From Actinopolymorpha cephalotaxi (lineage in GTDB: Bacteria; Actinomycetota; Actinomycetes; Propionibacteriales; Actinopolymorphaceae), in the NCBI RefSeq assembly GCF_013408535.1, contig NZ_JACBZA010000001.1, positions 4,734,850 through 4,798,849 on the forward strand: 64,000 nt of DNA. The letters run 5' to 3'. The position numbers and the translations under genes are program-made. The notes beneath the pieces were generated by a model. The model made no database searches. It saw only the letters and a list, made by a program, of their open reading frames with translations, and was not told the DNA's origin. Of this stretch, positions 55,296-64,000 are shown piece by piece; within the stretch, counting starts at the first letter, position 1, and each line of letters begins with the position of its first letter.

Positions 55296-57034
55296 TCGAC
55301 CCCGGCAACCCGTTCCTGGAAGGGCACGACTTCCCCAGCGTCGTCGCCGCCCTGGAAGACAGCCTGCACCTGGGCGTCGAGCACCAGGAGTCCTACCGGT
55401 TCGTCTTCGACCCGGCCGTCTACGTCTACGATCTGCCCCGCGTCGACGCCTCCGTCGTCCGGGTCACCGGCCTGTCCGGCGGCCACTTCACCGTCTTCGA
55501 ACCCGGCCGGGACTACGACGCCAGCCCGTCCCGGCTGGTGTGGCGGCGGGCACCGGCCGGTGCCGACGCCGCGGGCACCCCACGCACCCCGGACCCGCGC
55601 ACGCCTGCCGAGGTCACCTACTCCTTCCGCGACCTGCCCTCCGGCATCACCGACTTCGCCCCCGGAAGCGTCGCCGGCACGATCATCCGCGCGGTCGGCC
55701 GGGAGGTCGCGCTGCTCTACCACCAGCTGAACGAGGCCTACCGCCGCGCGTTCCTGGACACCGCCAACGGCGTCGCTCTCGACAGCGTCGTGGCGCTGCT
55801 CGGCATCGTCCGCAACCCCGCGCAGAAGGCCAGCGGCACCGTCACCTTCGCCCGCCTGCTGGCCGGCCCGCGGGCCGTCGTCCCGGTCGGCACCGCCGTG
55901 GAGGACCCCGCCGGACGCCGCTACCTCACCACGACCGCTGCTGTGCTGGAGGAAGGCGCGACCGAGGGGGAAGCGGAGGTCGAGGCCGTCGAGCCGGGCG
56001 CGGCGGGCAACATCGGCGCGAACGCCGTGGCGGTGATGCCGACCCCGCCCGTCGGAGTGAACTCGGTCACCAACGCCGAACCGATCACCGGCGGGCAGGA
56101 CCCCGAACCCGACGACGCCCTGCGCGAACGCGCCCGGCACGCCCTCGAACGCGCCGGCAACGCCACCATGGGCGCGATCGAGTTCGCCGTCCGCGACGTC
56201 GACGGGGTCGAGGACGTCGCGGTGATCGATCACAGCGTCGACCTCGACGTCCCGCTCGGCCAGGTCCGGGTCCGCTACTCGTCCGCGGCCGGCAGCCCGG
56301 AACGCCAGGCCGAGATCGAGGACGCGGTGGCCGCCGCGGTCGAACGCACCAGAGCCGCCGGCGTGATGGCCGTACCCGAACGCGTCCGCCCGGTCACCAT
56401 CACAGGCACGTTCGTGCTGATTCGCTCCGAGATCGAGGATCCGGCCGCCGCCTCCACCTATGCCGACGCGGCGGCGCAGGCTATCCGCGGCCTGGCCATC
56501 GGCGAGGCCCTGTCCCTGCGCCGGCTGACCTCGCTGGTCTACCAGGTGCCCGGCCTCGCCGACGTGGCCGAGGCCAAGCTCGACTTCACCCGCGAGGTGG
56601 CCCGACCCGGGCTGCCCGCGAACGGCGCCGTGGGCGACCTGCTGCCGGTCGACCGGTCCGAACAGGCCACGCCCGGAGCCCTGAGCGCCGTTGCCGTCAC
56701 CCACCTCGGCGCGCAGGCGGACACGACACGGACGCTGGAGATCCAGCTCCTGCAGGGCATCTCACCGGTCGGGTTCCGGCACGTCACCGTCCAGGTTCGC
56801 CTGCAGGTCAAGGCGACCTTGCGGTCGAGCACGACACTTCCACCGGTGCTGGTGGCCGACGTCGTGAAGGCTGTCGTCATTAACCAGGGCGACACCGCGG
56901 TGGTGACCCTCACCGACGACGACCTGACGAACTTCGATGCTGACGAACACCAGCCCACCGGGCAGGTCACCGTCACCCTGGCCGGATACCCCGCGGTCGC
57001 CGCCGCGACGACCACCCTGGACCTGGTGATGTAG
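55292..57034 (+). CDS. Baseplate protein J-like
   Basis: A 580-residue protein from a GTG behind GGAGG. The central domain (GTVTFARLLAGPRAVVPVGT, EVEAVEPGAAGNIGANAV, DDALRERARHALERAGNATM-GAIEFAVRDVDGVEDV) is the baseplate J fold that builds the wedge ring. The last 150 residues form an extra beta-rich part. The earlier in-frame ATG at 55121 lies inside gp25 and gives an Arg/Pro-rich leader, so I rejected it. Confidence 0.88.
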   Translation: MIDPGNPFLEGHDFPSVVAALEDSLHLGVEHQESYRFVFDPAVYVYDLPRVDASVVRVTGLSGGHFTVFEPGRDYDASPSRLVWRRAPAGADAAGTPRTPDPRTPAEVTYSFRDLPSGITDFAPGSVAGTIIRAVGREVALLYHQLNEAYRRAFLDTANGVALDSVVALLGIVRNPAQKASGTVTFARLLAGPRAVVPVGTAVEDPAGRRYLTTTAAVLEEGATEGEAEVEAVEPGAAGNIGANAVAVMPTPPVGVNSVTNAEPITGGQDPEPDDALRERARHALERAGNATMGAIEFAVRDVDGVEDVAVIDHSVDLDVPLGQVRVRYSSAAGSPERQAEIEDAVAAAVERTRAAGVMAVPERVRPVTITGTFVLIRSEIEDPAAASTYADAAAQAIRGLAIGEALSLRRLTSLVYQVPGLADVAEAKLDFTREVARPGLPANGAVGDLLPVDRSEQATPGALSAVAVTHLGAQADTTRTLEIQLLQGISPVGFRHVTVQVRLQVKATLRSSTTLPPVLVADVVKAVVINQGDTAVVTLTDDDLTNFDADEHQPTGQVTVTLAGYPAVAAATTTLDLVM

Positions 57035-57036
57035 CC

Positions 57037-58347
57037 ATGCCCACCAAGACGCAACGGCTGGCCGCCCTCCTGCCGGAGGTCTACGCGGCCCGGTACGGCG
57101 ACGGAACCCTGCACCGACTCCTCGACGCGGTCGGCGCGGAGCTGACCGGAGCCGACACGGCCGTCAAACGGCTGCTGTCCTCCCACTGGATCGACTACGC
57201 GCAAGGGCAGGGGCTCGACGGGCTGGCCGCGACGTTCAACGAACGGCGACGCATCCTGCGCGACGGCACCGCCGAAACCGACGAGGCGCTGCGGCAACGA
57301 CTGAAGTCACTGGTGGCACGGTTCACCGGCGGTGGAACCGTCGCGGCCGTGAAGGGCGCCGTCCGTTCGGCGCTCGGCCTTCCCTTCGACCTGAAGGACC
57401 TGCCGCTGCCGCCCAACGCCGAGGAGCTGCGGGAGGCCATCGACGGGCTGGTCGACCTCACCGAGTTCGCGCCCGACCCCACCAGCATGCGGGCGCCGGA
57501 CTCCGCGAGCCAGATCGAGGGGAACCTGCGCCGCCTCGACGTTCCCGTCGACCTGCCCTCCGTACGCCCCGAACTGCCGGTGATCCAGATCCGCGCCACC
57601 CTCGGCGTCGCCCGCAACATCTCCGTCCAACTCGGCGACAGCGACCAGGGAGTGCGGGCGAACCCCCAACTGGCGCTGCAGCCGGGAGAGACCCTCGTCC
57701 TCGAAACCGACCCCCAGGGCCGGTTCCTCGCCCGGGTGCTCAGCGAGGCCGGGCAGCGCAGCGTCGGCCACCTGTTCCTCGCCTGGGACTCCACCTCCCC
57801 GCCGGAGCTGCCGCCGGTGCCCGGCGGCAGCAGCACCTGGGTCTTCCGGGCCGGCAGCGGCTTCGCCGCCGACCAGTGGGCCGCCTTCGACGAGGACACC
57901 TTCGACCTTCCGCTGTTCGAGGCGGAGCTGACCTGGACGAGGTACGAGCCGCTGACCTTCGACCTCACCGTCCCGTACTTCCTCAAGGACGCCGTCCAGC
58001 GGCTCCGCGACGACTACAGCTACACCGGGCCGGTCTTCGCCTACGAAGGTCTCCCGCTCAACCGCATCCAGGAGGTCGTCGACACCACCAAGGCGGCCGG
58101 CGTACGGGGACGGGTCAACTTCGCCCTCAACCTGCCCCAGGACGGGGCCGACCGGCACGAGATGAGCGAACAGCAGACCGGAGTCGCCCTGCTGCGCCGC
58201 ACCGAGGACGCGAACGCCACCGAGGCCGTCTCCGTCGGCAGCATCAGCGCGGTCGCGCTGACCCACGACCAGGAAGAGAGCCTGCGCATCGGAGGCATCT
58301 TCGACATCTCCCCCTTTGACGACAGCCACCAGGTCTTCCTGGACTGA
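57037..58347 (+). CDS. Baseplate protein I-like tail protein
   Basis: A 436-residue protein starting 2 nt after gpJ. The N-terminus (LAALLPEVYAARYGDGTLHR-LLDAVGAEL, then DETDEALRQRL-like ETDEALRQRLKSLVARFTGG) fits P2 gpI/phage-tail families that join the wedge to the fibres. The long C-terminal part (from about residue 190) is beta-rich and specific to this group. It ends just before the adaptor gene. Confidence 0.75.
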   Translation: MPTKTQRLAALLPEVYAARYGDGTLHRLLDAVGAELTGADTAVKRLLSSHWIDYAQGQGLDGLAATFNERRRILRDGTAETDEALRQRLKSLVARFTGGGTVAAVKGAVRSALGLPFDLKDLPLPPNAEELREAIDGLVDLTEFAPDPTSMRAPDSASQIEGNLRRLDVPVDLPSVRPELPVIQIRATLGVARNISVQLGDSDQGVRANPQLALQPGETLVLETDPQGRFLARVLSEAGQRSVGHLFLAWDSTSPPELPPVPGGSSTWVFRAGSGFAADQWAAFDEDTFDLPLFEAELTWTRYEPLTFDLTVPYFLKDAVQRLRDDYSYTGPVFAYEGLPLNRIQEVVDTTKAAGVRGRVNFALNLPQDGADRHEMSEQQTGVALLRRTEDANATEAVSVGSISAVALTHDQEESLRIGGIFDISPFDDSHQVFLD

Positions 58348-58366
58348 GGACGAGAAGAGGTTCGAC

Positions 58367-58846
58367 GTGAGAGATCGCATGGACATGGCCGGGCGGCTGA
58401 CGATCCTGATGCACGACCGGGCGGGCCGGCTCGTGCTGGACCAGCGACAGAACAACCGCATCGTGACGAGCGGACGCATGCTGGTGGCGGAGATGTTCGG
58501 CGGGCGCACCACCGGACTTCCGCGCACGCCGGTCAGCGCGATCGCGGTCGGCACCGACAACCGCGATCCCGCCGACGCCGACACCGCCCTGGGGAGCAAA
58601 CGAGGCAACCCGAAGGCCATCACCAAGGTGGAGTACTCCAACTTCACCGACGCGCAGAGCCTGGCGCGGGTGCGGGTGCAGGTCACCGCGCAGTTCGACT
58701 TCGGCGAGGCCAACGACCCGAGCACGCCGTTGCGCGAGGCCGGGCTCCTCAACGACGCGGGTGTCCTCTACAGCCGCGTGGTGTTCAAGGACGTCACCAA
58801 GACCGACACATTCCAGCTCACCCTGCTGTGGGACATCATCTTCTAG
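58367..58846 (+). CDS. Tail-fibre-proximal hypothetical protein
   Basis: A 159-residue protein; the GTG at 58367 follows GAAGAGG, and ATGs at 58379 and 58385 are alternatives. The sequence (RLTILMHDRAGRLVLDQRQN-NRIVTSGRMLVAEMFGG, then ARVRVQVTAQFDFGEAN) resembles small beta-rich proteins encoded between gpI and the fibre. It may be an adaptor that seats the fibre on the baseplate. Confidence 0.65.
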   Translation: MRDRMDMAGRLTILMHDRAGRLVLDQRQNNRIVTSGRMLVAEMFGGRTTGLPRTPVSAIAVGTDNRDPADADTALGSKRGNPKAITKVEYSNFTDAQSLARVRVQVTAQFDFGEANDPSTPLREAGLLNDAGVLYSRVVFKDVTKTDTFQLTLLWDIIF

Positions 58847-58855
58847 GAGGATCCA

Positions 58856-59794
58856 GTGGCGTACGTACCGAAGCCCCCGTTCCCCAAGGCCGCGGGCAAC
58901 CCGATCCGCTCCGCCGACTGGAACGAGCTGGTCCAGGAGATCCAACGCCTCGACACCGCGAAGCTGGACAAGACCGGCGGCCCGGTCTCCGGGCCCCTGT
59001 CGGTCAGCCAGACCCTCAACGTCACCGGCAACACCACCCTGTCCGGCACCGCCACCGTGGGCGGCAGCCTGGACGTCACGAGCACGACGAACCTGCGCGC
59101 GAGTGTCACCGTCGCCGGACCGATGTCGGTGGCGGGCACCTCCTCCTTCACCGGAGCCGCGACGTTCGGCGACGTCCGGGTCGGTGCGGGAACCGGCGCG
59201 CCGCAGGACAACCTGGAGGTCAAGGGCAACGCGCGGATCGGAGCCAACCCGGTCCGCTTCACCTCCGCCTACAGCAACTTCTCCAGCGCGACCAACGCCG
59301 AGATCTGCAACGACACCGGCCAGTACAAGACGCTGATGCTCCTGGGCAACCGCGCCGGCGACGGCTCGACCCGCAAGGTGTCGGTGTGGGACCGGCTCGA
59401 GGTCAACGGCATGTCCTGCGCGACCTCGTTCTGCAACCTGTCCGACCGGCGGCTGAAGACCGGCATCGTGGTCATCGCCGACGCCCTCGAACGCATCTCC
59501 CGGCTGCGTGGGGTGTCGTTCCGCTGGCGTGGCGACCAGCCGGCGACCAGCCCCGCGGCCACCGCACCAGCCGGTCCGCAACTGGGGGTCGTGGCGCAGG
59601 AGGTCGCCGAGGTCTTCCCAGAGCTTGTCTCACCCATGGGGGAGGACCAGCACCTGACCGTCGACTACTCCGGGCTGACCGCCGTCCTGATCGAGGCCGT
59701 CAAGGAACTCAAAGCCGACAACGAACGGCTCCGTCAGCGCGTCGACGCCCTGGAGAGCGCGGTCTCGGCCGCCTCACCGGCCAGCGCCGCGTAG
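58856..59794 (+). CDS. Tail fibre with S74 intramolecular chaperone domain
   Basis: A 312-residue protein from a GTG with AGGAGG 5 nt upstream. After an N-terminal attachment part, residues 40-130 repeat short Thr/Ser/Val strands (LNVTGNTTLSGTATVGGSLD), as in triple beta-helix fibres. The C-terminus is a peptidase S74 chaperone: LSDRRLK with Ser196 and Lys201 five residues apart as in the endosialidase family, then GVVAQEVAEVFPELV and a final coiled coil. The chaperone trimerises the shaft and is then cut off. It is the last gene of the operon, and its 3' end overlaps the LanB gene by 21 bases. Confidence 0.88.
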   Translation: MAYVPKPPFPKAAGNPIRSADWNELVQEIQRLDTAKLDKTGGPVSGPLSVSQTLNVTGNTTLSGTATVGGSLDVTSTTNLRASVTVAGPMSVAGTSSFTGAATFGDVRVGAGTGAPQDNLEVKGNARIGANPVRFTSAYSNFSSATNAEICNDTGQYKTLMLLGNRAGDGSTRKVSVWDRLEVNGMSCATSFCNLSDRRLKTGIVVIADALERISRLRGVSFRWRGDQPATSPAATAPAGPQLGVVAQEVAEVFPELVSPMGEDQHLTVDYSGLTAVLIEAVKELKADNERLRQRVDALESAVSAASPASAA

Positions 59795-62700
59795 CGGGGC
59801 CTTCGCCAACGAGGCAAGGGTCCGGCGGAGCAGACCGAGGACGAGACGTTCCGTGCCGGGCGTGATGCCGAGGCGGTTGCCGGAAAGGTGCACGAAACTG
59901 TGCGCCAGGGCACTCACCGGGAGGGTGCTTCGACCCTCCCGGTGCAGCCCCTCCAGGCGGGCACCCAGGGGCCGCAGCTCTTCGGCCCGCCGGTCCAGCA
60001 CCGCACGGACCGGCGCGTCGACAGGTCCGAGCACCTCGGGTACGCCACCGAGCAGTGCCCGCAACCTGTCCTTGCGTTCGCGGTAGGCGGCACCGGACTC
60101 CCGTGGCGGGGCAGGGTTCTCGGCGTACCACGCGGCCCGCGTGGACTCGTCCATACCGAGCCCGTGCAGCAGCGTGTCGAAGCTCAGCGCGGCCAGCTCG
60201 ACCGGATCCACGGAGGTGTCCCGGCCCGCGGTCAGCGCGAGCAGGTCCGCGGTCGCCGCGCTGTCGACGGCGAACACCCGCTCGGCGACTTCCATCGCCT
60301 GCGGGCCGCCGTAGCGTTCCAGCTCACGCTCGTAGACCTCCAGGCCGATCCGGGTGAGCAGTCCCGAGGCGACCAGCCCGGCCGCCCACGTCGTCACCCG
60401 CGGAAGCACCTGCGTGGTCAAGGCCTCCGGCGACCCGTGCAGACGCAGCCGCAGGTGCCGGCCGGAGTCGGCGTAGCGCAGGAAGAACCAGCCGTCCGCG
60501 GCACCGTCGGCGACCAGGCCTCCCGCGAAGTCGCGTACCTGCCCGGCGATCAGGGCGTCCTCCCCGGCGGCCGGACCGTACAACGTGAGGTAGAGCCAGT
60601 CGGTGCCCGGCGGGCGCAGCCGGTGCGTCTCGTCGGCCCGCGTCGGCAACGGGTCGCGGGTCGTCGCCTTCGCTGCCGGGCGGGCCTGGGGTCGGCGGCG
60701 CAGTGGAACGACGAGTTCACTGGCGTAACTGCCACCCGGACCCGGCAACCAGGCGGTGCCCGGTCCCGGCAGCGCCTCCTGCACTACCAGGTCCGACCCA
60801 CGCGGACGGCGTAGTTCCTCCCGGATCTGGTCCGCCTGCGCCGGGTCGTCCAGGTCCAGCAACAGCCGGTTGTCAGCGGCCGTGAGGTAGACGTGACGCG
60901 GGACCAGCCACTCCTCCCGCCACCGCTTCAGGGCCACGGTGAACGCGGCCGTGTCCTCCACCCGCAGCGCCTCGGTGGCCCGTCGGCGCGGCAGCCGCCA
61001 CTCCGCGGGCCGCAGCACCACCCGCCCGGACCGCACCCGGGGCAGGAACGGCAGGCCACCGGCCGGCCCCCAGTCGAACGGCATGAGTCCCGTCGTCGCG
61101 TCGTCGCCGACGTCGTGGAGGAACCGGCACACCTCCGGCGCGGCGGAGGCGTTGAGCATGTGTCCGGCGGACACGTGCACCTCGGTGTCACCGGCGGGCC
61201 ACCACACGGCGAGCCGGCCGTCGCGGACCATCACCTCCAGCTCGTCCGGCCGGATCACCCGGTCCGCCTCCACACCGGGCGCGACACCCACCGGGATCTC
61301 GAAGTGGCGCACCCGCGGGCGGACCGCGACATTCGCCGAACGGTGCCGCGCCGGCAGATAGACCAGCTCGGCGGTCACCCCACCGTCGGCGGCTTCCTCG
61401 GCCCGGGCAACCTCGGTCAGCCTACGCGTCGCATCCGGACCGAGCAGGTCCGCGAACCGGCCCAGCCCGCGGCCGGCGGCCTGGCCACCGAGGTTCGGTC
61501 CCACCACCAGCCAGAACTCGCCGCGGTCCAGTGCCGCGACCGACGGTGCGACGACGAACGTACTCAGCTCCAGCGACGCCGGAAGCCGCTTCTGGTCCGG
61601 TGACCAGGTGGACAGCGTGTCGACGTCCGCGTCGTCGAGGACGACCTCGACCGATCCGGTCCGCAGCGCGGTCGTCGCGAGCTCCATCAGCAGCTGGCTC
61701 CGCTGCGGACCGGGGTCGTGTGCAGCGTTGTGGGCGTAGGAGTAGCCCGACGTCGGGGGGCCCAACCCGAACCGTGGGTCGAGCAGCTCCAGCAACGGGA
61801 CCCGGCGGTCGTGCCCGTACCGGGCGAGGAAGGCGGCGCGGTAGTTCGCGAGGTAACCGGGACCGGCCGGTCGCGGGTGCATCCGCAGCAACAGCTCGGC
61901 CGCCCGCGCCGCCTCCTCGGCCACCGCACGGGACACCTCACGACCGGCCAACGCGAGCGCGGAGTCGACCTGCAGCAGCTCCTGGTCACCCGGATCGTCG
62001 TGCAGGGACCGCAACCGTTCCCGCAGGGAGGCCAGCGTGCCGGTCGGGTCGGCGTTCGTGCCGACAGGGGCCGCGTCGATCGCTGCGGCGTCGGCGACCA
62101 GACCTGCCAGCTCGGCCCCGGCGGCCCCGTGGGCCGGCATCGCGGTCAGCCGGGTGACGACATGCCGCAGGGGGTCACCGGTCAACGGTGGCCGCAGGTC
62201 CGACAGCAGCAGGTCTTGGCGCAGCAGCTCCGCGAGCAGCCCGTGCACCTTCGCCTCGGTCTGCGCGGTCGCTCCCGGTGTGCCTGCGAGGACCCGCTCG
62301 ACCAGTTCGTCGTAGGGCACCGCGTTCCGTGCGAGCGACAGCACCCGGCGGACCACTGGGGTGGCGCGTACCGACACATCAGGCAGGCCCGCCCTGCCAC
62401 CGGTCGAGCGGTCGCTCAGGTGCAAGCGCCCGTTGCGTTCGAAGGCGCAGGTGTTGGCGGCGAGCCGCAGCCGGCGGCGTACTTCTGGATCGGACTCGAG
62501 CGCAAGCATCCACCGCGTCAACCATCCCATGTCCGGTCGGGTCCGGGTGGGCCTCGCGGTGGGACCGAGCGCCAGGGTGGTCTGATCGCCCCAGCCGCCG
62601 ACGCCCACACCCGCGAACAGTCCGTACGGAGTCGGGCGGGTCGACATCCGGATCAGGTACCGCAACAGGGCCGAACGCGCCGCCGGCGTCGATCGCCCAC

Positions 62701-62911
62701 CCGCACCGGACTCCAGTGCGCGCAGGAGGTCAGGGCTGGCCACGTCGAGAGCCCGGCGAACCAGCGGATCCGCCACCGACGACGCGGCGCCGCCCGCCGT
62801 ATCACCGGCCAACCGTTCGTAGGAGTCGATGGGCAACAACGGGGCGCGGACGACGAACCAGTCGAACGGCTCGTACGACAAGTGGATGCGTGTCGGCGGA
62901 CTGGACGACAT
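59774..62911 (-). CDS. Class I lanthipeptide dehydratase (LanB)
   Basis: A 1,045-residue protein with both LanB parts. The glutamylation domain starts with VRAPLLPIDSYERL, contains YLIRMSTRPTPYGLFAGVGV, and spans about residues 1-650. The elimination domain (SpaB_C-like) begins near residue 770 with DWLYLTLYGPAAGEDALI and includes WFFLRYADSGRHLRLRLHG. Such enzymes use glutamyl-tRNA to activate Ser/Thr of a precursor peptide and then eliminate glutamate to give dehydroamino acids. The ATG at 62911 comes 16 nt after the LanC stop; the far longer upstream frame lies in LanC and was rejected. It converges with the fibre gene. Confidence 0.9.
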   Translation of the reverse strand: MSSSPPTRIHLSYEPFDWFVVRAPLLPIDSYERLAGDTAGGAASSVADPLVRRALDVASPDLLRALESGAGGRSTPAARSALLRYLIRMSTRPTPYGLFAGVGVGGWGDQTTLALGPTARPTRTRPDMGWLTRWMLALESDPEVRRRLRLAANTCAFERNGRLHLSDRSTGGRAGLPDVSVRATPVVRRVLSLARNAVPYDELVERVLAGTPGATAQTEAKVHGLLAELLRQDLLLSDLRPPLTGDPLRHVVTRLTAMPAHGAAGAELAGLVADAAAIDAAPVGTNADPTGTLASLRERLRSLHDDPGDQELLQVDSALALAGREVSRAVAEEAARAAELLLRMHPRPAGPGYLANYRAAFLARYGHDRRVPLLELLDPRFGLGPPTSGYSYAHNAAHDPGPQRSQLLMELATTALRTGSVEVVLDDADVDTLSTWSPDQKRLPASLELSTFVVAPSVAALDRGEFWLVVGPNLGGQAAGRGLGRFADLLGPDATRRLTEVARAEEAADGGVTAELVYLPARHRSANVAVRPRVRHFEIPVGVAPGVEADRVIRPDELEVMVRDGRLAVWWPAGDTEVHVSAGHMLNASAAPEVCRFLHDVGDDATTGLMPFDWGPAGGLPFLPRVRSGRVVLRPAEWRLPRRRATEALRVEDTAAFTVALKRWREEWLVPRHVYLTAADNRLLLDLDDPAQADQIREELRRPRGSDLVVQEALPGPGTAWLPGPGGSYASELVVPLRRRPQARPAAKATTRDPLPTRADETHRLRPPGTDWLYLTLYGPAAGEDALIAGQVRDFAGGLVADGAADGWFFLRYADSGRHLRLRLHGSPEALTTQVLPRVTTWAAGLVASGLLTRIGLEVYERELERYGGPQAMEVAERVFAVDSAATADLLALTAGRDTSVDPVELAALSFDTLLHGLGMDESTRAAWYAENPAPPRESGAAYRERKDRLRALLGGVPEVLGPVDAPVRAVLDRRAEELRPLGARLEGLHREGRSTLPVSALAHSFVHLSGNRLGITPGTERLVLGLLRRTLASLAKAPLRGAGR

Positions 62912-62927
62912 GAGCTCGCGATCTGCC

Positions 62928-64000
62928 TCAGGAGAGCAGGAAGAGCCGGTCCCAGGCCGGCTCGTCGTCGGTTCCGGCGGCCAGCAGCGCCAGTGCCACA
63001 CCCGGCGCCCCGTCCAGCAGGCCAGGATTGTCGACCCGGACATCGCCAGGCTCGACGTTGCGGTAACCCAGCACGCTGTCAGGTTCGTACGCCGCCAGCA
63101 GCTCCCGCACCAGTTCCTCGGCCCCGGCCGCGAACTCCGAACGCCCGGTGTCGACCGCGAACCGTCGGGTGATGTGGGCCAGCCCAGCCGTCCCGTGGCA
63201 GAACGTCGGGCTGGTGATCCCGCGCTGGGCCGCAGGCCGCGCCAACACGGCCAGCATCGCCTCCACGGCGAGGTGCCGGTAGCGGTCGGCGTCCAGGGCG
63301 GTACCGGCCAGCCACAACGCGCGGGCGATCCCCGGGGCGCCATAGCACCAGGTCGCTCGACCGTGCGCGAGTCCGGTCCCGTCCGGCCGGCTCCCGGGCC
63401 GAGGTGGCAGCGGCACGGCGTTCGGCCAGTTCGGGCCCCACCCGTCGGCCATCGCATGGTCGGCCAGCCACTCCGCGGCCACGTCGACCGCCTGCTCGGC
63501 CCGCTCCACCTTCAGACCCTCCCGCAGCGCAATCGCCAACAGGGCAAGCGGTCCCGTCACCCCGTGGGCAAGACCGCAGTTGTGGTTGCCGTCCGGGTAG
63601 GCCCCGGTCATCGCGTGCCCGACGAGGTCGGCGGGGGTGTGCCAGCGACGCGGTTCGCCCTCGTCGGCGAGGAGTTCGCTCAGGCAGCGAAGAACTTCGC
63701 CCAACAGGTCGGCGCTCTCGGCGCTCTCGCGACGGCGTAGCAGGTACGCGCCCACCCCGGCGAGGCCGCTGATGACGTCGAACTCGCTGACTCCACAGCC
63801 GTGAGCTGCGTCCAACCGCCGGATCGCGTTGCGCGTCCGGGCTTGGAGTTTCGTGTCGACCGTGTGCAGAAGGCGGGTATACCGCCCTCGTCCTCGTGCG
63901 AGGCTCGTCGCCGCGAAACCAACGCCGGCCCAACCGGCAAACAGCGAGGCACCTGGTTCCGCCCTTTCGGGCATCGCCGCCACCGCCTGGCTCAGCGCGC
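62928..64000 (-). CDS. Lanthipeptide cyclase LanC (5' end outside window)
   Basis: The frame is open to the right edge, so the first residues are missing. The LanC barrel pattern is clear: LFAGWAGVGFAATSLA, NCGLAHGVTGPLALLA, then the zinc-site motifs WCYGAPG (near 63,345) and FCHGTAGLAH (near 63,185), which give the Cys, Cys and His ligands. The enzyme closes thioether rings by adding Cys thiols to the dehydroamino acids made by LanB. It lies just upstream of LanB on the same strand. Precursor, transporter and regulator genes are not in the window. Confidence 0.92.
   Translation of the reverse strand, partial: ALSQAVAAMPERAEPGASLFAGWAGVGFAATSLARGRGRYTRLLHTVDTKLQARTRNAIRRLDAAHGCGVSEFDVISGLAGVGAYLLRRRESAESADLLGEVLRCLSELLADEGEPRRWHTPADLVGHAMTGAYPDGNHNCGLAHGVTGPLALLAIALREGLKVERAEQAVDVAAEWLADHAMADGWGPNWPNAVPLPPRPGSRPDGTGLAHGRATWCYGAPGIARALWLAGTALDADRYRHLAVEAMLAVLARPAAQRGITSPTFCHGTAGLAHITRRFAVDTGRSEFAAGAEELVRELLAAYEPDSVLGYRNVEPGDVRVDNPGLLDGAPGVALALLAAGTDDEPAWDRLFLLS

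Noticed and set aside
37690-59794. Complete prophage
   Set aside because: No capsid, portal, terminase, integrase, replication or repressor genes are visible in the window.

Overview
The window is very GC-rich, with strong third-position GC bias, frequent GTG and TTG starts, and dense ATGA/GTGA stop-start overlaps. This fits a high-GC actinomycete. Nothing in it fixes the genus. About half is accessory DNA: phage defence, mobile-element debris, a headless contractile-tail cluster, and the start of a lanthipeptide locus.

Region 1 (1-18,659, all minus strand) is a complete type 2 BREX (phage growth limitation, Pgl) operon, transcribed right to left: pglW, pglX, pglY, pglZ, brxD, brxHI. Most genes overlap by 4 nt. 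A HelD/HelR-type UvrD-superfamily ATPase begins 10 nt after brxHI and runs off the left edge. Region 2 (18,660-22,700) adds a small caspase/CHAT-like protein with a TTG start, an 86-residue companion, and a DUF262-DUF1524 (GmrSD/BrxU-like) modification-dependent nuclease. It ends at the 3' half of a tRNA-Tyr gene followed by its own hairpin terminator, a typical footprint of an integrated element.

Region 3 (22,700-37,690) is patchy. It carries a Tat-exported M15-like peptidase, a universal stress protein, a GAF protein, and a two-gene conflict system (a trypsin-co-occurring domain protein followed by a 1,344-residue trypsin-NTPase-WD40 protein). It also has an IS110-family element with a strong hairpin where a bridge RNA would lie, a 5'-truncated lectin-like gene, a frameshifted chagasin-like inhibitor, a CHAP lysin with peptidoglycan-binding repeats, a 169-residue orphan, and a broken PhoD-like phosphatase.

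Region 4 (37,690-59,794, plus strand) is one compact operon for a contractile-tail-like particle: sheath, tube, assembly chaperone, a disordered protein, a DNA-circulation-like protein, tape measure, hub, spike, PAAR-like tip, gp25, gpJ, gpI and an S74-type fibre. There are no head, terminase, portal or integrase genes, and no AAA+ ATPase in the window. Between tape measure and hub lie a 1,610-residue RHS/YD-repeat protein with an internal HExxH metallopeptidase-like segment and a C-terminal lysozyme-like domain, and an SH3-NlpC/P60-like protein. This is the most unusual part of the window: two overlapping multi-domain proteins that look like cell-envelope-cutting cargo or tail enzymes built into a baseplate operon.

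Region 5 (59,774-64,000, minus strand) holds a full class I lanthipeptide dehydratase (LanB) and most of a LanC cyclase, convergent with the tail operon. No precursor peptide was found; it may lie beyond the right edge.
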